The notes: a model not told the origin generated them from the sequence alone. 64,000 nucleotides of DNA from Candidatus Aminicenantota bacterium (GCA_030603565.1 JAUVXM010000002.1:1-64000); one strand, 5' to 3'; positions 35,601 to 44,502 are shown, counted from the stretch's first letter. Program-made: numbers and translations.

Positions 35601-36087
35601 GATCATATTAGACTGCTGCTGCCTTTCCAATTTTGCCCTTTCCAATTCCCTGTTCATCCTTAAAAAGCTTTACAGCAACTCTGCTTTCGTCACAGAGTTT
35701 GTTTCTGCAGAAATCTTAAGAGGAGTTCATAGGGGACACAAAGATTTGACGAAGATCCAGGATTCTTTGAGGGAAGGATGGCTCAAGGAGGTTGTCTTGA
35801 GCCCTAAAAAAGAAAAATCCCTTTATGAAACGCTTTCCGTCTCTCTCGGTCTTGGCGAGGCCTCTAGCATTGCTGTCGCAAAAGCCAGAGGATTTTTTTT
35901 TGCATGTGATGATAGAGCAGCACGGAGAGAGGCCGGGCTGTTGGGTGTAAAACTCTCAGGAACGCTCGGCATCCTTAAAAAATCCATCCGCGATAAAACA
36001 ATCAAGCTTAAGGAAGGAAACCTCATTCTGACCGAGATGATAGCAAAAGGATTTTATTCATCTGTGAATTCTCTAAAAGAAATTTAA
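35593..36087 (+). CDS. PIN-domain toxin, DUF3368-like
   Basis: A 164-residue PIN-fold ribonuclease of the type paired with UPF0175 antitoxins. Acidic active-site positions appear as IILDCCCLSNF (Asp near residue 7), the Glu in VSAEILRG (about 40), the Glu in LGLGEASSIAVAKARG (about 89) and ACDDRAARREA (Asp pair, about 105). Overlap with the antitoxin by 8 bp supports coupled expression. A broken copy of this gene occurs at 23.1 kb. The end of the gene is 8 bp from the duplicated pgsC tail, so this TA module lies at a rearrangement border. Confidence 0.85.
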   Translation: MPEIILDCCCLSNFALSNSLFILKKLYSNSAFVTEFVSAEILRGVHRGHKDLTKIQDSLREGWLKEVVLSPKKEKSLYETLSVSLGLGEASSIAVAKARGFFFACDDRAARREAGLLGVKLSGTLGILKKSIRDKTIKLKEGNLILTEMIAKGFYSSVNSLKEI

Positions 36088-36094
36088 GCATGTA

Positions 36095-36248
36095 CTTCAG
36101 AGCCCAGCCCAGAAAAGCAGCCTGGTCAGAAAATAGGTGATCACTGCTACCGTAAAAAGGGAAGCAAGCGTGGGTATATATTTTTGCTTTTCCAGGTTAT
36201 TTGCCAGAAGACCGGGAATTACCCAGCCTATAGCTTTTAGCTCAAAAG
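36095..36248. repeat. Duplicate of the pgsC 3' end
   Basis: 154 bp match 37848-38001 (offset 1753 bp) with about six mismatches. They run from 2 bp beyond the pgsC stop into its last 50 codons. The match stops abruptly at CTCAAAAG in both copies. The two copies flank the beta-propeller gene in direct orientation. Confidence 0.9.
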
Positions 36249-36345
36249 GGAATCTTTCATAAATATTAGCTTGTTTGGATTTATAAATGAAACTGCTTAA
36301 GGCTAAAACAATTACAATCAATAACGCTATTATATAATTTTTCAA
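36097..36345 (-). CDS. Chimeric ORF: unrelated N-terminus joined to a PgsC tail
   Basis: 82 residues. The first 33 (YIIALLIVIVLALSSFIYKS and flanks) look like the membrane-helix start of another protein. From FELKAIGWVIPGLLANN to the end the sequence equals the PgsC C-terminus. The junction coincides with the edge of the 154-bp duplication. A TTG start overlaps the stop of the propeller gene (TTGA), so translation could be coupled. It probably lacks PgsC function, but it could yield a small two-helix membrane protein. It may be a pseudogene. Confidence 0.6.
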   Translation of the reverse strand: MKNYIIALLIVIVLALSSFIYKSKQANIYERFPFELKAIGWVIPGLLANNLEKQKYIPTLASLFTVAVITYFLTRLLFWAGL

Positions 36346-37424
36346 TTGACAATTTTATATTTTAAAATCTCATATTCATCCAAATAATTACTTTCATTTA
36401 GCCGTCTGGATAGGATATAGAGGTGGTGATTTTCTTTATGGTAGAAATATGAAGGACCCCGCATGGAAAAATCAACCGCATCCGGAAGCTTTACCTCGCT
36501 CAATAATTTACCCTCAAGACTATACAATTGTAAAAGAGCTTTCCAAAGCGAAGAAGCTTTATCATAGTTATTATAGAGTAGACCTATGAATTCATTATCT
36601 GCAAAAACTCCTCTTACCCAGGACATCTTTTGCTTTTCTTTTCTTTCTTTAATCGATTTTCTTTCGTTACGGGCTTGAAGAATTCCTTTTGTTACCTTAG
36701 GCCTCGTGTAATTTTTTGTTTCTTGACCAAAAAATTTCACTTTTTTTGTATTCAGATTCATTTGAATGATTCTTAATCGGCCCTCCCATACATGATAAAT
36801 ATAATCGTTATATATGTAAAAAAAAGATTCTGTTCCAATTGGGGAAATTTCTCTGTATTTTCTATCGAATCCATTTGCTGATTTAAATCCATATTTTAAA
36901 TATATAGGAAGAAGATAATGAATCTCTTTGTTCTCAAAATCTTTATAATAGAGGGAATATTTTTTTCCCGATCGATCTACTTTATATCCACCAATTAATA
37001 CATTTTTTTTAAATAATCGTACATCTGACATACATCCTAAACATAAAATTTCATTTATTCTTACAAACTTAGTTTTTTCAATCCTTTTATATATATAAAT
37101 TTTGCTTGTCATAGCATCTAGGTGTATATAGTAGGGATTTTGATAATCACAATAAAAAGGGCTAAGGAATTCATCAGGGCCACGTCCTCTTCTTCCCCAT
37201 ACTTTAATTAAATCACCGTGGATATTATATAATTTTATATTTCCTTCTTTTGAATCAGGAATTATTAGCATTTCATCTTCTGTTACAGAAAAACATACTA
37301 TATTCATTAGAATTACTTTTTTTTGCAGCAAGGTGGAGCTCTTGATAAGTTTAACTTCTATTCCAAACAATCCATTGGCTATAATAAACAGGAAAAATAA
37401 TGGCAACCAAATATTTTTTTTCAA
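36342..37424 (-). CDS. Exported 6-bladed beta-propeller protein
   Basis: A 360-residue protein with a signal peptide (WLPLFFLFIIANGLFG) and repeated propeller-like strands. The motif VWGRRGRGPDEFLSPFY is the G..GpgEF signature of 6-bladed beta-propeller (DUF5128/NHL-like) proteins. It starts with TTG, with GGAG 8 nt upstream. It lies between pgsC and the pgsC-tail copy on the same strand. Its role in the poly-gamma-glutamate locus is unknown, and it is AT-rich compared with pgsB and pgsC, so it may be an insertion. Confidence 0.75.
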   Translation of the reverse strand: MKKNIWLPLFFLFIIANGLFGIEVKLIKSSTLLQKKVILMNIVCFSVTEDEMLIIPDSKEGNIKLYNIHGDLIKVWGRRGRGPDEFLSPFYCDYQNPYYIHLDAMTSKIYIYKRIEKTKFVRINEILCLGCMSDVRLFKKNVLIGGYKVDRSGKKYSLYYKDFENKEIHYLLPIYLKYGFKSANGFDRKYREISPIGTESFFYIYNDYIYHVWEGRLRIIQMNLNTKKVKFFGQETKNYTRPKVTKGILQARNERKSIKERKEKQKMSWVRGVFADNEFIGLLYNNYDKASSLWKALLQLYSLEGKLLSEVKLPDAVDFSMRGPSYFYHKENHHLYILSRRLNESNYLDEYEILKYKIVN

Positions 37425-37444
37425 TCAATTTCTCCAAGAATTGA

Positions 37445-37470
37445 GGGGGCAGTTCTTTGGAACTACCCCC
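37445..37470 (-). terminator. Strong hairpin upstream of the beta-propeller gene
   Basis: GGGGG-c-AGTTC-TTTG-GAACT-a-CCCCC forms an 11-bp stem interrupted by one C/A pair. No long U-tract follows on either strand. It lies between pgsC and the propeller gene on their strand, so it may terminate or attenuate the pgsBC transcript. Apart from the short repeat fragment at 37814-37830, 37471-37847 shows nothing I can support. Confidence 0.5.
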
Positions 37471-37813
37471 TTAATTCCCCAATAAATATTCAGGTTTTAA
37501 ACTGTTTAGATAATCCTAATTCTCGAATACAATACAGCAATCGCTACCCCTTTTTTTGTATAATAAATTTATTTTTCGCAGAATTTGAAAAATCCCTTTT
37601 ACATAAAGTTTAGTCGTAGAAATAAGCATATATTGGAATTTTTTTTAATTATGAAAATCATTATGTTATTTATAAAATATTTGCTTTTATGCTGTTGATA
37701 GCAGGTGCGGTGATGCTCATTCCGGTTTCGTCGAAAAAATTTAGCGAAGGAAAAGTATTTCGGAATAATAAATTTAAAATCAAAGGGTGAAAGTAGTATA
37801 TCAATTAAGATCT

Positions 37814-37830
37814 CCTGAATTATTCACGAG
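37814..37830. repeat. Short dispersed repeat CCTGAATTATTCACGAG
   Basis: The same 17-mer, with one change, occurs inverted at 12057-12073, and a related copy is at 49566-49582. It lies 17 bp from the pgsC-tail duplication boundary. It is probably a terminal piece of the same repeat family. Confidence 0.55.
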
Positions 37831-37847
37831 TCGAGGATGCCGCTACC

Positions 37848-38001
37848 CTTCAGAGCCCGGCCCAGAAAAGCAGCCGGGTCAGAAAATAGGTAATCACTGC
37901 TACTGTAAAAAGGGAAGCAAGCGTGGGTATATATTTTTGTTTTTCCAGATTATTTGCCAGAAGACCGGGAATTACCCAGCCTATAGCTTTTAGCTCAAAA
38001 G
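37848..38001. repeat. Original copy of the duplicated pgsC 3' segment
   Basis: Direct-repeat partner of 36095-36248. This copy is continuous with intact pgsC, so it is the donor. Confidence 0.9.
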
Positions 38002-38290
38002 AGGCAGGAAAAATATGAGGAAGCACTAAAAACCACAGCTGCGTCCATAATGCCCCCAAAAGCACAAGCATTACAAAACGCCTTTTTCCAAACAGAATAA
38101 GATAGCGGGATAAGAATTTATAACAATAAAGGCTCACAAAAGCGATCAGAACCGTTGCCAGCGCTCTTAACGGTTGGTCAAGGTAAAGGGCGATATAGGC
38201 AGGCACAATAATCCCGCCGGGATATATATCCATAATCTCAATATAAAGAACTGCAACCACAAGGCCGATAAAAAATGTTTCATACTGCAT
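37850..38290 (-). CDS. pgsC: Poly-gamma-glutamate biosynthesis membrane protein PgsC
   Basis: An integral membrane partner of PgsB (CapC). The track ORF begins at 38374, but that part is a shadow of pgsB. The ATG at 38290 (MQYETFFIGLVVAVLYIEI) gives 146 residues, the normal PgsC size. Family features are MDIYPGGIIVPAYIALYLDQ, the LFGKRRFVMLV segment and IGWVIPGLLANNLEKQ. About four to five membrane helices are visible. The start overlaps the pgsB end by 11 bp, indicating translational coupling. No pgsA-like gene lies alongside; a TIGR04332-like protein at 10.2 kb may complete the system. Confidence 0.88.
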   Translation of the reverse strand: MQYETFFIGLVVAVLYIEIMDIYPGGIIVPAYIALYLDQPLRALATVLIAFVSLYCYKFLSRYLILFGKRRFVMLVLLGALWTQLWFLVLPHIFPASFELKAIGWVIPGLLANNLEKQKYIPTLASLFTVAVITYFLTRLLFWAGL

Positions 38291-39440
38291 AATACTCACC
38301 TGCCTTCTGCCAATACTTGACAAGCTCCTCCCCTGCTCCTCCCATATTTCCCATCCCGATAACAACCGCTTCATCCCGGCTTATTTCTAAAAGAGAGTCC
38401 ATTATCTTTTCCGCCTTTTTTTCCTTTAACACGGAAAGCTTGCTCCTGCAGGGGAATTTTCTTAATTTTCGTTTAAAAGACAGCGCATGTTCCCCGGAAA
38501 GGACCAACCTGTCAAATTCCGGAAAATCTCCCCGTTTTACAGCTTTCAGCCACTGAAGAGTCCTGCCGCCCCGGTCTCCACGCAGATTCAAGAGGCCGAT
38601 AAATTTTTTCCCTGCCAAGGATTTTACTTTGTTAATCTTCTCCAGAACCTGTCTGGTAGAAATGGGGTCATTGGCAGCAAAAGCACTCAGAAAATGCCAA
38701 ATACTTCCCCCCTCACCCATCGGGATTTTCCAGGCTTTAAGGCAGCCAAAATCGGGCTGAACGCTTGCAATCCCCTTTTTTACCTGGCTGCGGTCAATCC
38801 CAAGATGGTCAGAAACCGCTAAGCAAAGCCTGATATTCTGTTCAAATTTATTAGCGGTCGAGGATAATTTGTAAAGCGGGAAATCATTAAAAATCTCCTG
38901 GGAAACAGAGATCACTTTTGACCCGGCTTTCCGCGCCTTCTCCTGAAATACCGGATACATCTCTTCTGTGGGAATAAATACTGTACTTCCCCCAGGAACT
39001 GCCGCAGAAAAACAGGCCGCAGCTTCTTCTTTTGTTGTCCCCCAATGTTCGATATGATCGACCCTGACATTGGTAATGATCAATATATGGGGCCTTAATA
39101 TCCGGCCTGATTCAACCAGCATAGACTCGGGTTGAATACTCATCATTTCTGACACAAGTACCTGCACATTCAGATCCTCTCCAATTTTCAGGAGATTTTT
39201 CTGCTCCAAAATGGAGGGAGGGCTGCGGCGGATGATCTCTTTTTCCTTTCCGTCGGGAAAAATTATAACCGGCTTTGAACCTGTAGTTTTTGCTAAAACA
39301 GAAAATCCAGCCTGGTTAAGTATAGAGGCAATCAACCTGGTAACACTCGATTTTCCCCGGGCTCCGGTGATACATATCCGCAAAGGGATATAGCGATATT
39401 TTTTCTTTATCCTGATGCGTTCGCTCAACAGGTAAGCCAC
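38280..39440 (-). CDS. pgsB: Poly-gamma-glutamate synthase PgsB
   Basis: An ATP-dependent amide ligase of the Mur-ligase type that polymerises glutamate (PgsB/CapB). The P-loop is ICITGARGKSSVTRLIASIL at about residues 21-40. Other family marks are NVRVDHIEHWGTTKEEAAACF and LLNLRGDRGGRT. The track uses a GTG at 39440, but the frame stays open upstream and encodes LINGLIATAGSLAFLVAYLL, a membrane helix expected at the PgsB N-terminus. The real start is thus upstream. No ATG is available in frame; an ATT at 39482 has GGAG before it. The product would be a Gram-negative poly-gamma-glutamate as capsule or osmolyte. Confidence 0.88.
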   Translation of the reverse strand: MAYLLSERIRIKKKYRYIPLRICITGARGKSSVTRLIASILNQAGFSVLAKTTGSKPVIIFPDGKEKEIIRRSPPSILEQKNLLKIGEDLNVQVLVSEMMSIQPESMLVESGRILRPHILIITNVRVDHIEHWGTTKEEAAACFSAAVPGGSTVFIPTEEMYPVFQEKARKAGSKVISVSQEIFNDFPLYKLSSTANKFEQNIRLCLAVSDHLGIDRSQVKKGIASVQPDFGCLKAWKIPMGEGGSIWHFLSAFAANDPISTRQVLEKINKVKSLAGKKFIGLLNLRGDRGGRTLQWLKAVKRGDFPEFDRLVLSGEHALSFKRKLRKFPCRSKLSVLKEKKAEKIMDSLLEISRDEAVVIGMGNMGGAGEELVKYWQKAGEYYAV

Positions 39441-39556
39441 AAGAAAGGCAAGGCTTCCGGCTGTGGCAATAAGTCCGTTAATTAGAAACTCCGTTTTTCG
39501 ATAGGGACAGTCCCTCTCCTTAAAAAGGACTATCCCGGTCGTTTATAGTCTTAAAG

Positions 39557-41860
39557 TTAAAAAGGGCGCCTTGCTGCAGTCAGGACTCTCAAGAAAGTCC
39601 CGGAAATCACATTCCGGAAATCCCCTCTATCATATTCAGCCTTAATGATCTCAGATATCACATCTACCATCTGCCCTTTCCCAGCATCTTTCCACACACA
39701 GTCTTCATTAACGATCATCAAATGTTCGGTCCCTACTGCTTCTTTAGCATTAGTGAGAATTTTAAAATACTCAGCCGCAGCCGCACCTTTGGCAAGAACC
39801 AGCCCTACAGCCGCTTCTTTTTCCTTAACCAAATCAAGCACATCCTGTTCCGGGAGGTTTTCCTCCAGTAGAACAAAAGGTTTTTTTGAAGCCTTTAAAA
39901 GTGCTTTTGCCTGAGCAGTATCGGTTCCTTTAACCATAAGGAGAAGACCGCTCCGGTTAATACCTTTTAGAATCTGTTTTCCGTTTTCACTAAGTTCCTC
40001 ACCCTCAAAAAGAGCCGCTGGATTATCAACTATAACAAAATAAGCCCCTTGTTTGGCTAAAACTTCAGCCCATTTCGGATCATCTTTGAAAGAATTGAGC
40101 CCCTTAAGCCCTGCCAGAATCGTAGTCTTTCCAGCCCGGACTGCCCGGCTAATTCCATTAGAGGGAGAAAATCCCTCAAGCCCTTCAGCTGCGTGTAATT
40201 TTTCAGCAGTAGTAAAAAGATTGTTTATTATATCAATCCTGAGCTCATCTCCGGAGAGTCCTTCTTTTTCGCCGATAATCGAAAGCTGTAGATCAACATA
40301 TGAGTCTTTAACATCTTTTTTATGCTCTACAACATTAGCTAATTTATCCAGCTTAAAATTAATAAGATCCTGGTATTTCAGGTTATAGACGGCCTGCCGC
40401 TGCGGTTTTATAAAATCACCCGGCTCATCAGCCATAATCTTGGTTGCAGTGTGGATAAAATCTCCTACTCTTTTTAATATATAAGGTTTGACGAGATCAG
40501 TATCATCCCGGACCTGGTGATATTTAAAATGGTGTCCTGCTGTCATTACCCCATAAGCCGGAACTCCTTTAGCAAGGAAAGGAGAATGGTCTGAACCACC
40601 GGGGCCGCCGCGTCCGGGTTTGACATATTCCAGCATCTCCTTGGAAATCTTTTCCTTCACAGCATCCCAAATCCAGGGACCATAATACACTCCGTTGAAA
40701 GGCACTATTCCATTCCCATGTGCAACCATATCCATATTAAAGTAAGTGATTGTCTTTTCGATCGGATGGGTGGGATGCCCACAATAATGCCGCGAGCCGA
40801 GCAGGCCCATCTCTTCTCCGGCCCAGGCAGCAAAGATCACTGTTCTTTTCGGTTTTGCCTTGTTAAGTTTCATAATGCGGGCGATCTCCATCATCACAGC
40901 AGATCCTGAGGCATTGTCATTAGCTCCATTGTAAACATCTCCATACGGGCTTACTCCCAGATGATCCATGTGTCCGCCGATAATAACATGTTCATCTTTC
41001 ATCTGCTTGTCGCTTCCTGTGATCTTGGCTAAAATATTTCTTGTCTTTCTTTCCGGGTCAAATTCCGCATCAACTGAAATATAAACCTTTACGCCCGTGG
41101 CAAAAGACATGGGTTTTCCTTTGTCATCTATCTCCTGAAAAGGATAGCGGAGGTCGGTTTTAAGTTCTTTAAAAATAAACTCTGTGATTCTGCTTTCCGC
41201 TGATAATATGACAAAATGCGGATCATAAAGTTCTTTACTTAGTCTGAGCCTGAAATAACGGCTCTGGCTTGAGGCGCGGTTGAAACCGATAACACCCACA
41301 GCGCCCAGTTTTTTTGCTGCTGTGATACGGTTGTCCATCTTGGCTTCTTCCTCAAGCTTATCAGCAAGCTTTGCTGGAGCCCCGGTTGTAAAGAGAACGA
41401 CTTTCCCTTTAACATCAACATCAGCATAGTCATCATAGCCTTTTTTTGGAGCATGAATACCGTAACCGGCAAAAACAACCTCAGCCACAAAATGTCCGGA
41501 GCCTGAATATCTCTGAACCCTCCAGTCTTCACCATAATAAAAATCACGATGCAGTTTATCTGTCCAGACCTCAAAAGATGCTCCCTGATTCACATACCTG
41601 TACTCTACTTTAAATTCCTGAAAATAGGACCCATTATCTCCGGCCGGCTCCAATCCCCACTGCTTAAACTTGGCTGCAATATATTCTTCACCCATTACTC
41701 CGCCGGGATGGCCGCTTTGCCGCCCCTGCATGCAGTCGCATGCCAGGTCTTTAATGTAGCTCAAAGCTGCCATTTCATCAAAAGCCAGTCTCTTGTCTTT
41801 AGCTAAAGACGGGGTGGTAAGTAGAATTAATACAAGTATAAGTCCAATAGCTTTTTTCAT
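39557..41860 (-). CDS. Secreted M28-family zinc aminopeptidase with PA domain
   Basis: A 767-residue exported peptidase with a signal peptide (AIGLILVLILLTTPSLAKD). A PA domain (about 110-240, FAGYGIHAPKKGYDDYADVD) precedes the M28 catalytic domain. Metal and catalytic motifs in order are IGGHMDHLG, NGANDNASGSAVMMEIAR, FAAWAGEEMGLLGSRHY, MDMVAHG and GSDHSPFLAKGVPAYG. A further C-terminal domain of about 270 residues (KTTILAGLKGLNSFKDDP, LEENLPEQDVLDL) is of unknown type. It is a broad exoaminopeptidase for scavenging. It appears to be a single-gene transcript, divergent from the antiporter operon. Confidence 0.9.
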   Translation of the reverse strand: MKKAIGLILVLILLTTPSLAKDKRLAFDEMAALSYIKDLACDCMQGRQSGHPGGVMGEEYIAAKFKQWGLEPAGDNGSYFQEFKVEYRYVNQGASFEVWTDKLHRDFYYGEDWRVQRYSGSGHFVAEVVFAGYGIHAPKKGYDDYADVDVKGKVVLFTTGAPAKLADKLEEEAKMDNRITAAKKLGAVGVIGFNRASSQSRYFRLRLSKELYDPHFVILSAESRITEFIFKELKTDLRYPFQEIDDKGKPMSFATGVKVYISVDAEFDPERKTRNILAKITGSDKQMKDEHVIIGGHMDHLGVSPYGDVYNGANDNASGSAVMMEIARIMKLNKAKPKRTVIFAAWAGEEMGLLGSRHYCGHPTHPIEKTITYFNMDMVAHGNGIVPFNGVYYGPWIWDAVKEKISKEMLEYVKPGRGGPGGSDHSPFLAKGVPAYGVMTAGHHFKYHQVRDDTDLVKPYILKRVGDFIHTATKIMADEPGDFIKPQRQAVYNLKYQDLINFKLDKLANVVEHKKDVKDSYVDLQLSIIGEKEGLSGDELRIDIINNLFTTAEKLHAAEGLEGFSPSNGISRAVRAGKTTILAGLKGLNSFKDDPKWAEVLAKQGAYFVIVDNPAALFEGEELSENGKQILKGINRSGLLLMVKGTDTAQAKALLKASKKPFVLLEENLPEQDVLDLVKEKEAAVGLVLAKGAAAAEYFKILTNAKEAVGTEHLMIVNEDCVWKDAGKGQMVDVISEIIKAEYDRGDFRNVISGTFLRVLTAARRPF

Positions 41861-41966
41861 AGATACCCTCCATAATTAAATTAAGAATTTTTATTATACA
41901 TAAAATGAAATGCAAACAAAACCTTGAATCGACTTGACCTTTATGAGAAAATTTTTTACATAAAAT

Positions 41967-43175
41967 ATGAGACTACTTTTATCTGTCGTTGTCATTTTGG
42001 TGATCGCCCTTTTGGGATCTCGCCTTACATTTTTAAACCGCCGCCTTCCCCTTGGTTTTAAAAACATATTATTTACAGGAGCTGAATACATATTCATCGG
42101 GGTTATCTTAGGTAGAATGGGCCTTAATCTTATAGATGCCCGGTCTTTAAATAATCTGGAACCATTTATAATCTTCGGGCTTTGCTGGATCGGCTTTTTA
42201 TTTGGCCTGCAATTCGAATTCCGTCAGCTCAAAAACCTGCCGCGTTTCTACTTTTCAATCTCGGCCATACAGGCCTTTATTACTTTTTTAATCGTTAGTT
42301 TTGCGGTTTATCTATCATTTAGAGCACTGTTTTCGATACCTAAAAACACCCTGTTAATAATGGCCATTACCCTAGGAAGCGTAGCCTCTTGTACAGCCCA
42401 ATCTGCCCTTGCCATAGTAAGTAATAACTATCAGTTTGAAAACCGCAAGCTTTTAGCTCTTTTGCGTTATATCTCCAGTGTTGACGGAATCTTTGCCTTG
42501 GGTTTTTTTACTATTGCTATTTGGATAATGCCAGGCGTTAATAATGCTGACTTTAGCTTAGCAAGGTCTCTAAGATGGTTTATTTTATCAATATCTTTAG
42601 GAATCCTCTCAGCGCTCATCCTTATTACTCTGAGTAAGACAAAATTTTCTCAACAGGAATTCCTTGTTTTTTTAATCGGGACAGTTCTATTCTGCGGCGG
42701 ATTAGCATCGAAAGCAAACTCTTCACCTCTTGTGATCGGCTTTATCTGTGGGACTATTACAGCAAACTTCTGCCGGCACCGCCTGCGTGCCCTGGCAACT
42801 ATCATTCATTCTGAAAAATCCATTTATATTATTCTGCTCATTATAATCGGGGCAAGCTGGTCTTTTAAATTAGGTTATATTGTTTTGATCACAGGGATAT
42901 ATTTTTTAACAAGGACAATTGGCAAAGTTATTGGAACATTTACGGCCACAAGAATATTTAGAACAGAATTTTATACTCCCCCCGCTCTCGGTTTAGGCCT
43001 TCTTTCTGAAGGTGGGTTGACTATTGCAATAATAATTAATTTCAAACTCCTCTATCCCTCTTTATCAGATTACCTGGTAACAATAATCATATTGTCCCTG
43101 TTTGTTAATGAACTCATAAGCCCTAAGTTTATTCTCTATCAACTAAAAGGTTTTAAAAAGATAACAAAAAGATAA
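41967..43175 (+). CDS. CPA2-type cation:proton antiporter, first of a pair
   Basis: A 402-residue membrane protein with about 11-12 helices and the Na+/H+ exchanger (PF00999-like) layout, for example NILFTGAEYIFIGVILGRMG at the start and ALGLGLLSEGGLTIAIIINF near the end. The canonical paired Asp of helix 5 is not obvious; VASCTAQSALAIV occupies that region, so ion selectivity may differ. Its stop overlaps the next antiporter start by 1 bp. The two antiporters may form a heteromeric unit. Confidence 0.8.
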   Translation: MRLLLSVVVILVIALLGSRLTFLNRRLPLGFKNILFTGAEYIFIGVILGRMGLNLIDARSLNNLEPFIIFGLCWIGFLFGLQFEFRQLKNLPRFYFSISAIQAFITFLIVSFAVYLSFRALFSIPKNTLLIMAITLGSVASCTAQSALAIVSNNYQFENRKLLALLRYISSVDGIFALGFFTIAIWIMPGVNNADFSLARSLRWFILSISLGILSALILITLSKTKFSQQEFLVFLIGTVLFCGGLASKANSSPLVIGFICGTITANFCRHRLRALATIIHSEKSIYIILLIIIGASWSFKLGYIVLITGIYFLTRTIGKVIGTFTATRIFRTEFYTPPALGLGLLSEGGLTIAIIINFKLLYPSLSDYLVTIIILSLFVNELISPKFILYQLKGFKKITKR

Positions 43176-44491
43176 TGTTAAATAAAATAATCAGCCTTTT
43201 TCTTGCCCTTGCGACCATGTTTTTCATCGTTCATGCCGGACTAAAATTAAATCAGAAAAACTGTCCTGTACTTGTTCTCGGTTTTATCCTTATCGCTGCC
43301 TACTGTATCGGTCAATTATTAGAAAAAATAGGGCTTCCAGGCATAGTAGGTTATATCTTAACAGGCCTTTTTATGGGTCCCTATTTCTTAAAATTCTACA
43401 CAAGCTCTGCAATCAATGAGCTGAGTTTCATAAATAACTTAGCGCTCGCTTTCATCGCCTTTTGTGCCGGAGGTGAATTACGACTTTCAAATATACGCCG
43501 TATTTTAAAACCCATCATTTATTATATTTCCGGAATTACTCTTGTAGTATTTACAGGGGTCACATTATTAATTTTTTCTATATCCAACCTTATCCCTTTT
43601 CTAAGGGGGCTAAGCCCGGAAGTCAAGCTTGCTGTCTCGGCTATTTTTGGGGTCATCACTGTAGCACGTTCTCCCTCATCCGCTATTGCCATTATAAGCG
43701 AAACAAAAGCTAAAGGTCCCTACACTGACTTAGTATTAAGTGTATCAGTCGCCATGGATGTTATTATCATCATGCTCTTTGCTGTTATCATATCAGTCTG
43801 TCAAATTTTTATACATACAAAAGACGGAATGGATTTATCTTTTATAGCAGTACTTATCTTTGAAATCGCTATTGCTTTTCTACTTGGTTATCTGTTAGGG
43901 AAATTTATTGTTTTTCTAATTGAGAAAGCAAAAGTCGAATTTGCTTTTGTTATTATAGCCATGGGTTTTTTTGTAATAGAATTTTCCCGCCTTTTAGGCA
44001 AATATTTACATGAAGTCCATAATATCGGGTTTGAGATAGAACCTCTTCTAATCTGTATGGCAGCGGGTTTTACTGTGCAAAATTTTTCTGACTATGGCAA
44101 AAATTTTCTAGAGAGAATGGACAGGGTTTCACTTCCGATCTATATTGCCTTTTTTGCCATGACAGGAGCTGCAATGAACATCGATATACTACGCACAGGT
44201 TGGTTATTTGGACTTATTATCGTTGCGGCACGTTTAATATTAATCAATATCGGCTCATATTTCAGTGGAAAACTTTCCAAAACTTCACCAAAGATCTATA
44301 AAAATGCCTGGTTAGGCTTTATTACTCAGGCAGGTGTAAGCTTAGGGCTGTTGACAGAAGTCGTGCGACGATTCCCTGATATTGGACCCTCTATCCAAAC
44401 CATCCTCATTGCTGCTATAATAATGAACCAGATAATTGGTCCTATAGCTTTTAAATATGGGCTTAAAAAAGTGGGTGAGACTAATGTATAA
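43175..44491 (+). CDS. CPA2-type cation:proton antiporter, second of a pair
   Basis: A 438-residue membrane protein with 12 or so helices. The IGLPGIVGYILTGLFMGPYF segment near residues 52-71 is typical of KefB/GerN-like CPA2 exchangers. VITVARSPSSAIAIISETKA occupies the helix 5 region. WLGFITQAGVSLGLLTEVVR is the usual late conserved helix. It is preceded directly by the first antiporter and followed 11 bp on by an EIIA-like gene. No RCK/TrkA-N domain is attached, so regulation may come from the separate EIIA-like and PII-like proteins. Confidence 0.85.
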   Translation: MLNKIISLFLALATMFFIVHAGLKLNQKNCPVLVLGFILIAAYCIGQLLEKIGLPGIVGYILTGLFMGPYFLKFYTSSAINELSFINNLALAFIAFCAGGELRLSNIRRILKPIIYYISGITLVVFTGVTLLIFSISNLIPFLRGLSPEVKLAVSAIFGVITVARSPSSAIAIISETKAKGPYTDLVLSVSVAMDVIIIMLFAVIISVCQIFIHTKDGMDLSFIAVLIFEIAIAFLLGYLLGKFIVFLIEKAKVEFAFVIIAMGFFVIEFSRLLGKYLHEVHNIGFEIEPLLICMAAGFTVQNFSDYGKNFLERMDRVSLPIYIAFFAMTGAAMNIDILRTGWLFGLIIVAARLILINIGSYFSGKLSKTSPKIYKNAWLGFITQAGVSLGLLTEVVRRFPDIGPSIQTILIAAIIMNQIIGPIAFKYGLKKVGETNV

Positions 44492-44502
44492 AGGAGAAAA
44501 TC

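Noticed and set aside
38291-38374. Extended pgsC N-terminus from 38374
   Set aside because: These codons overlap pgsB in another frame and do not resemble PgsC; ATG 38290 gives the family start.
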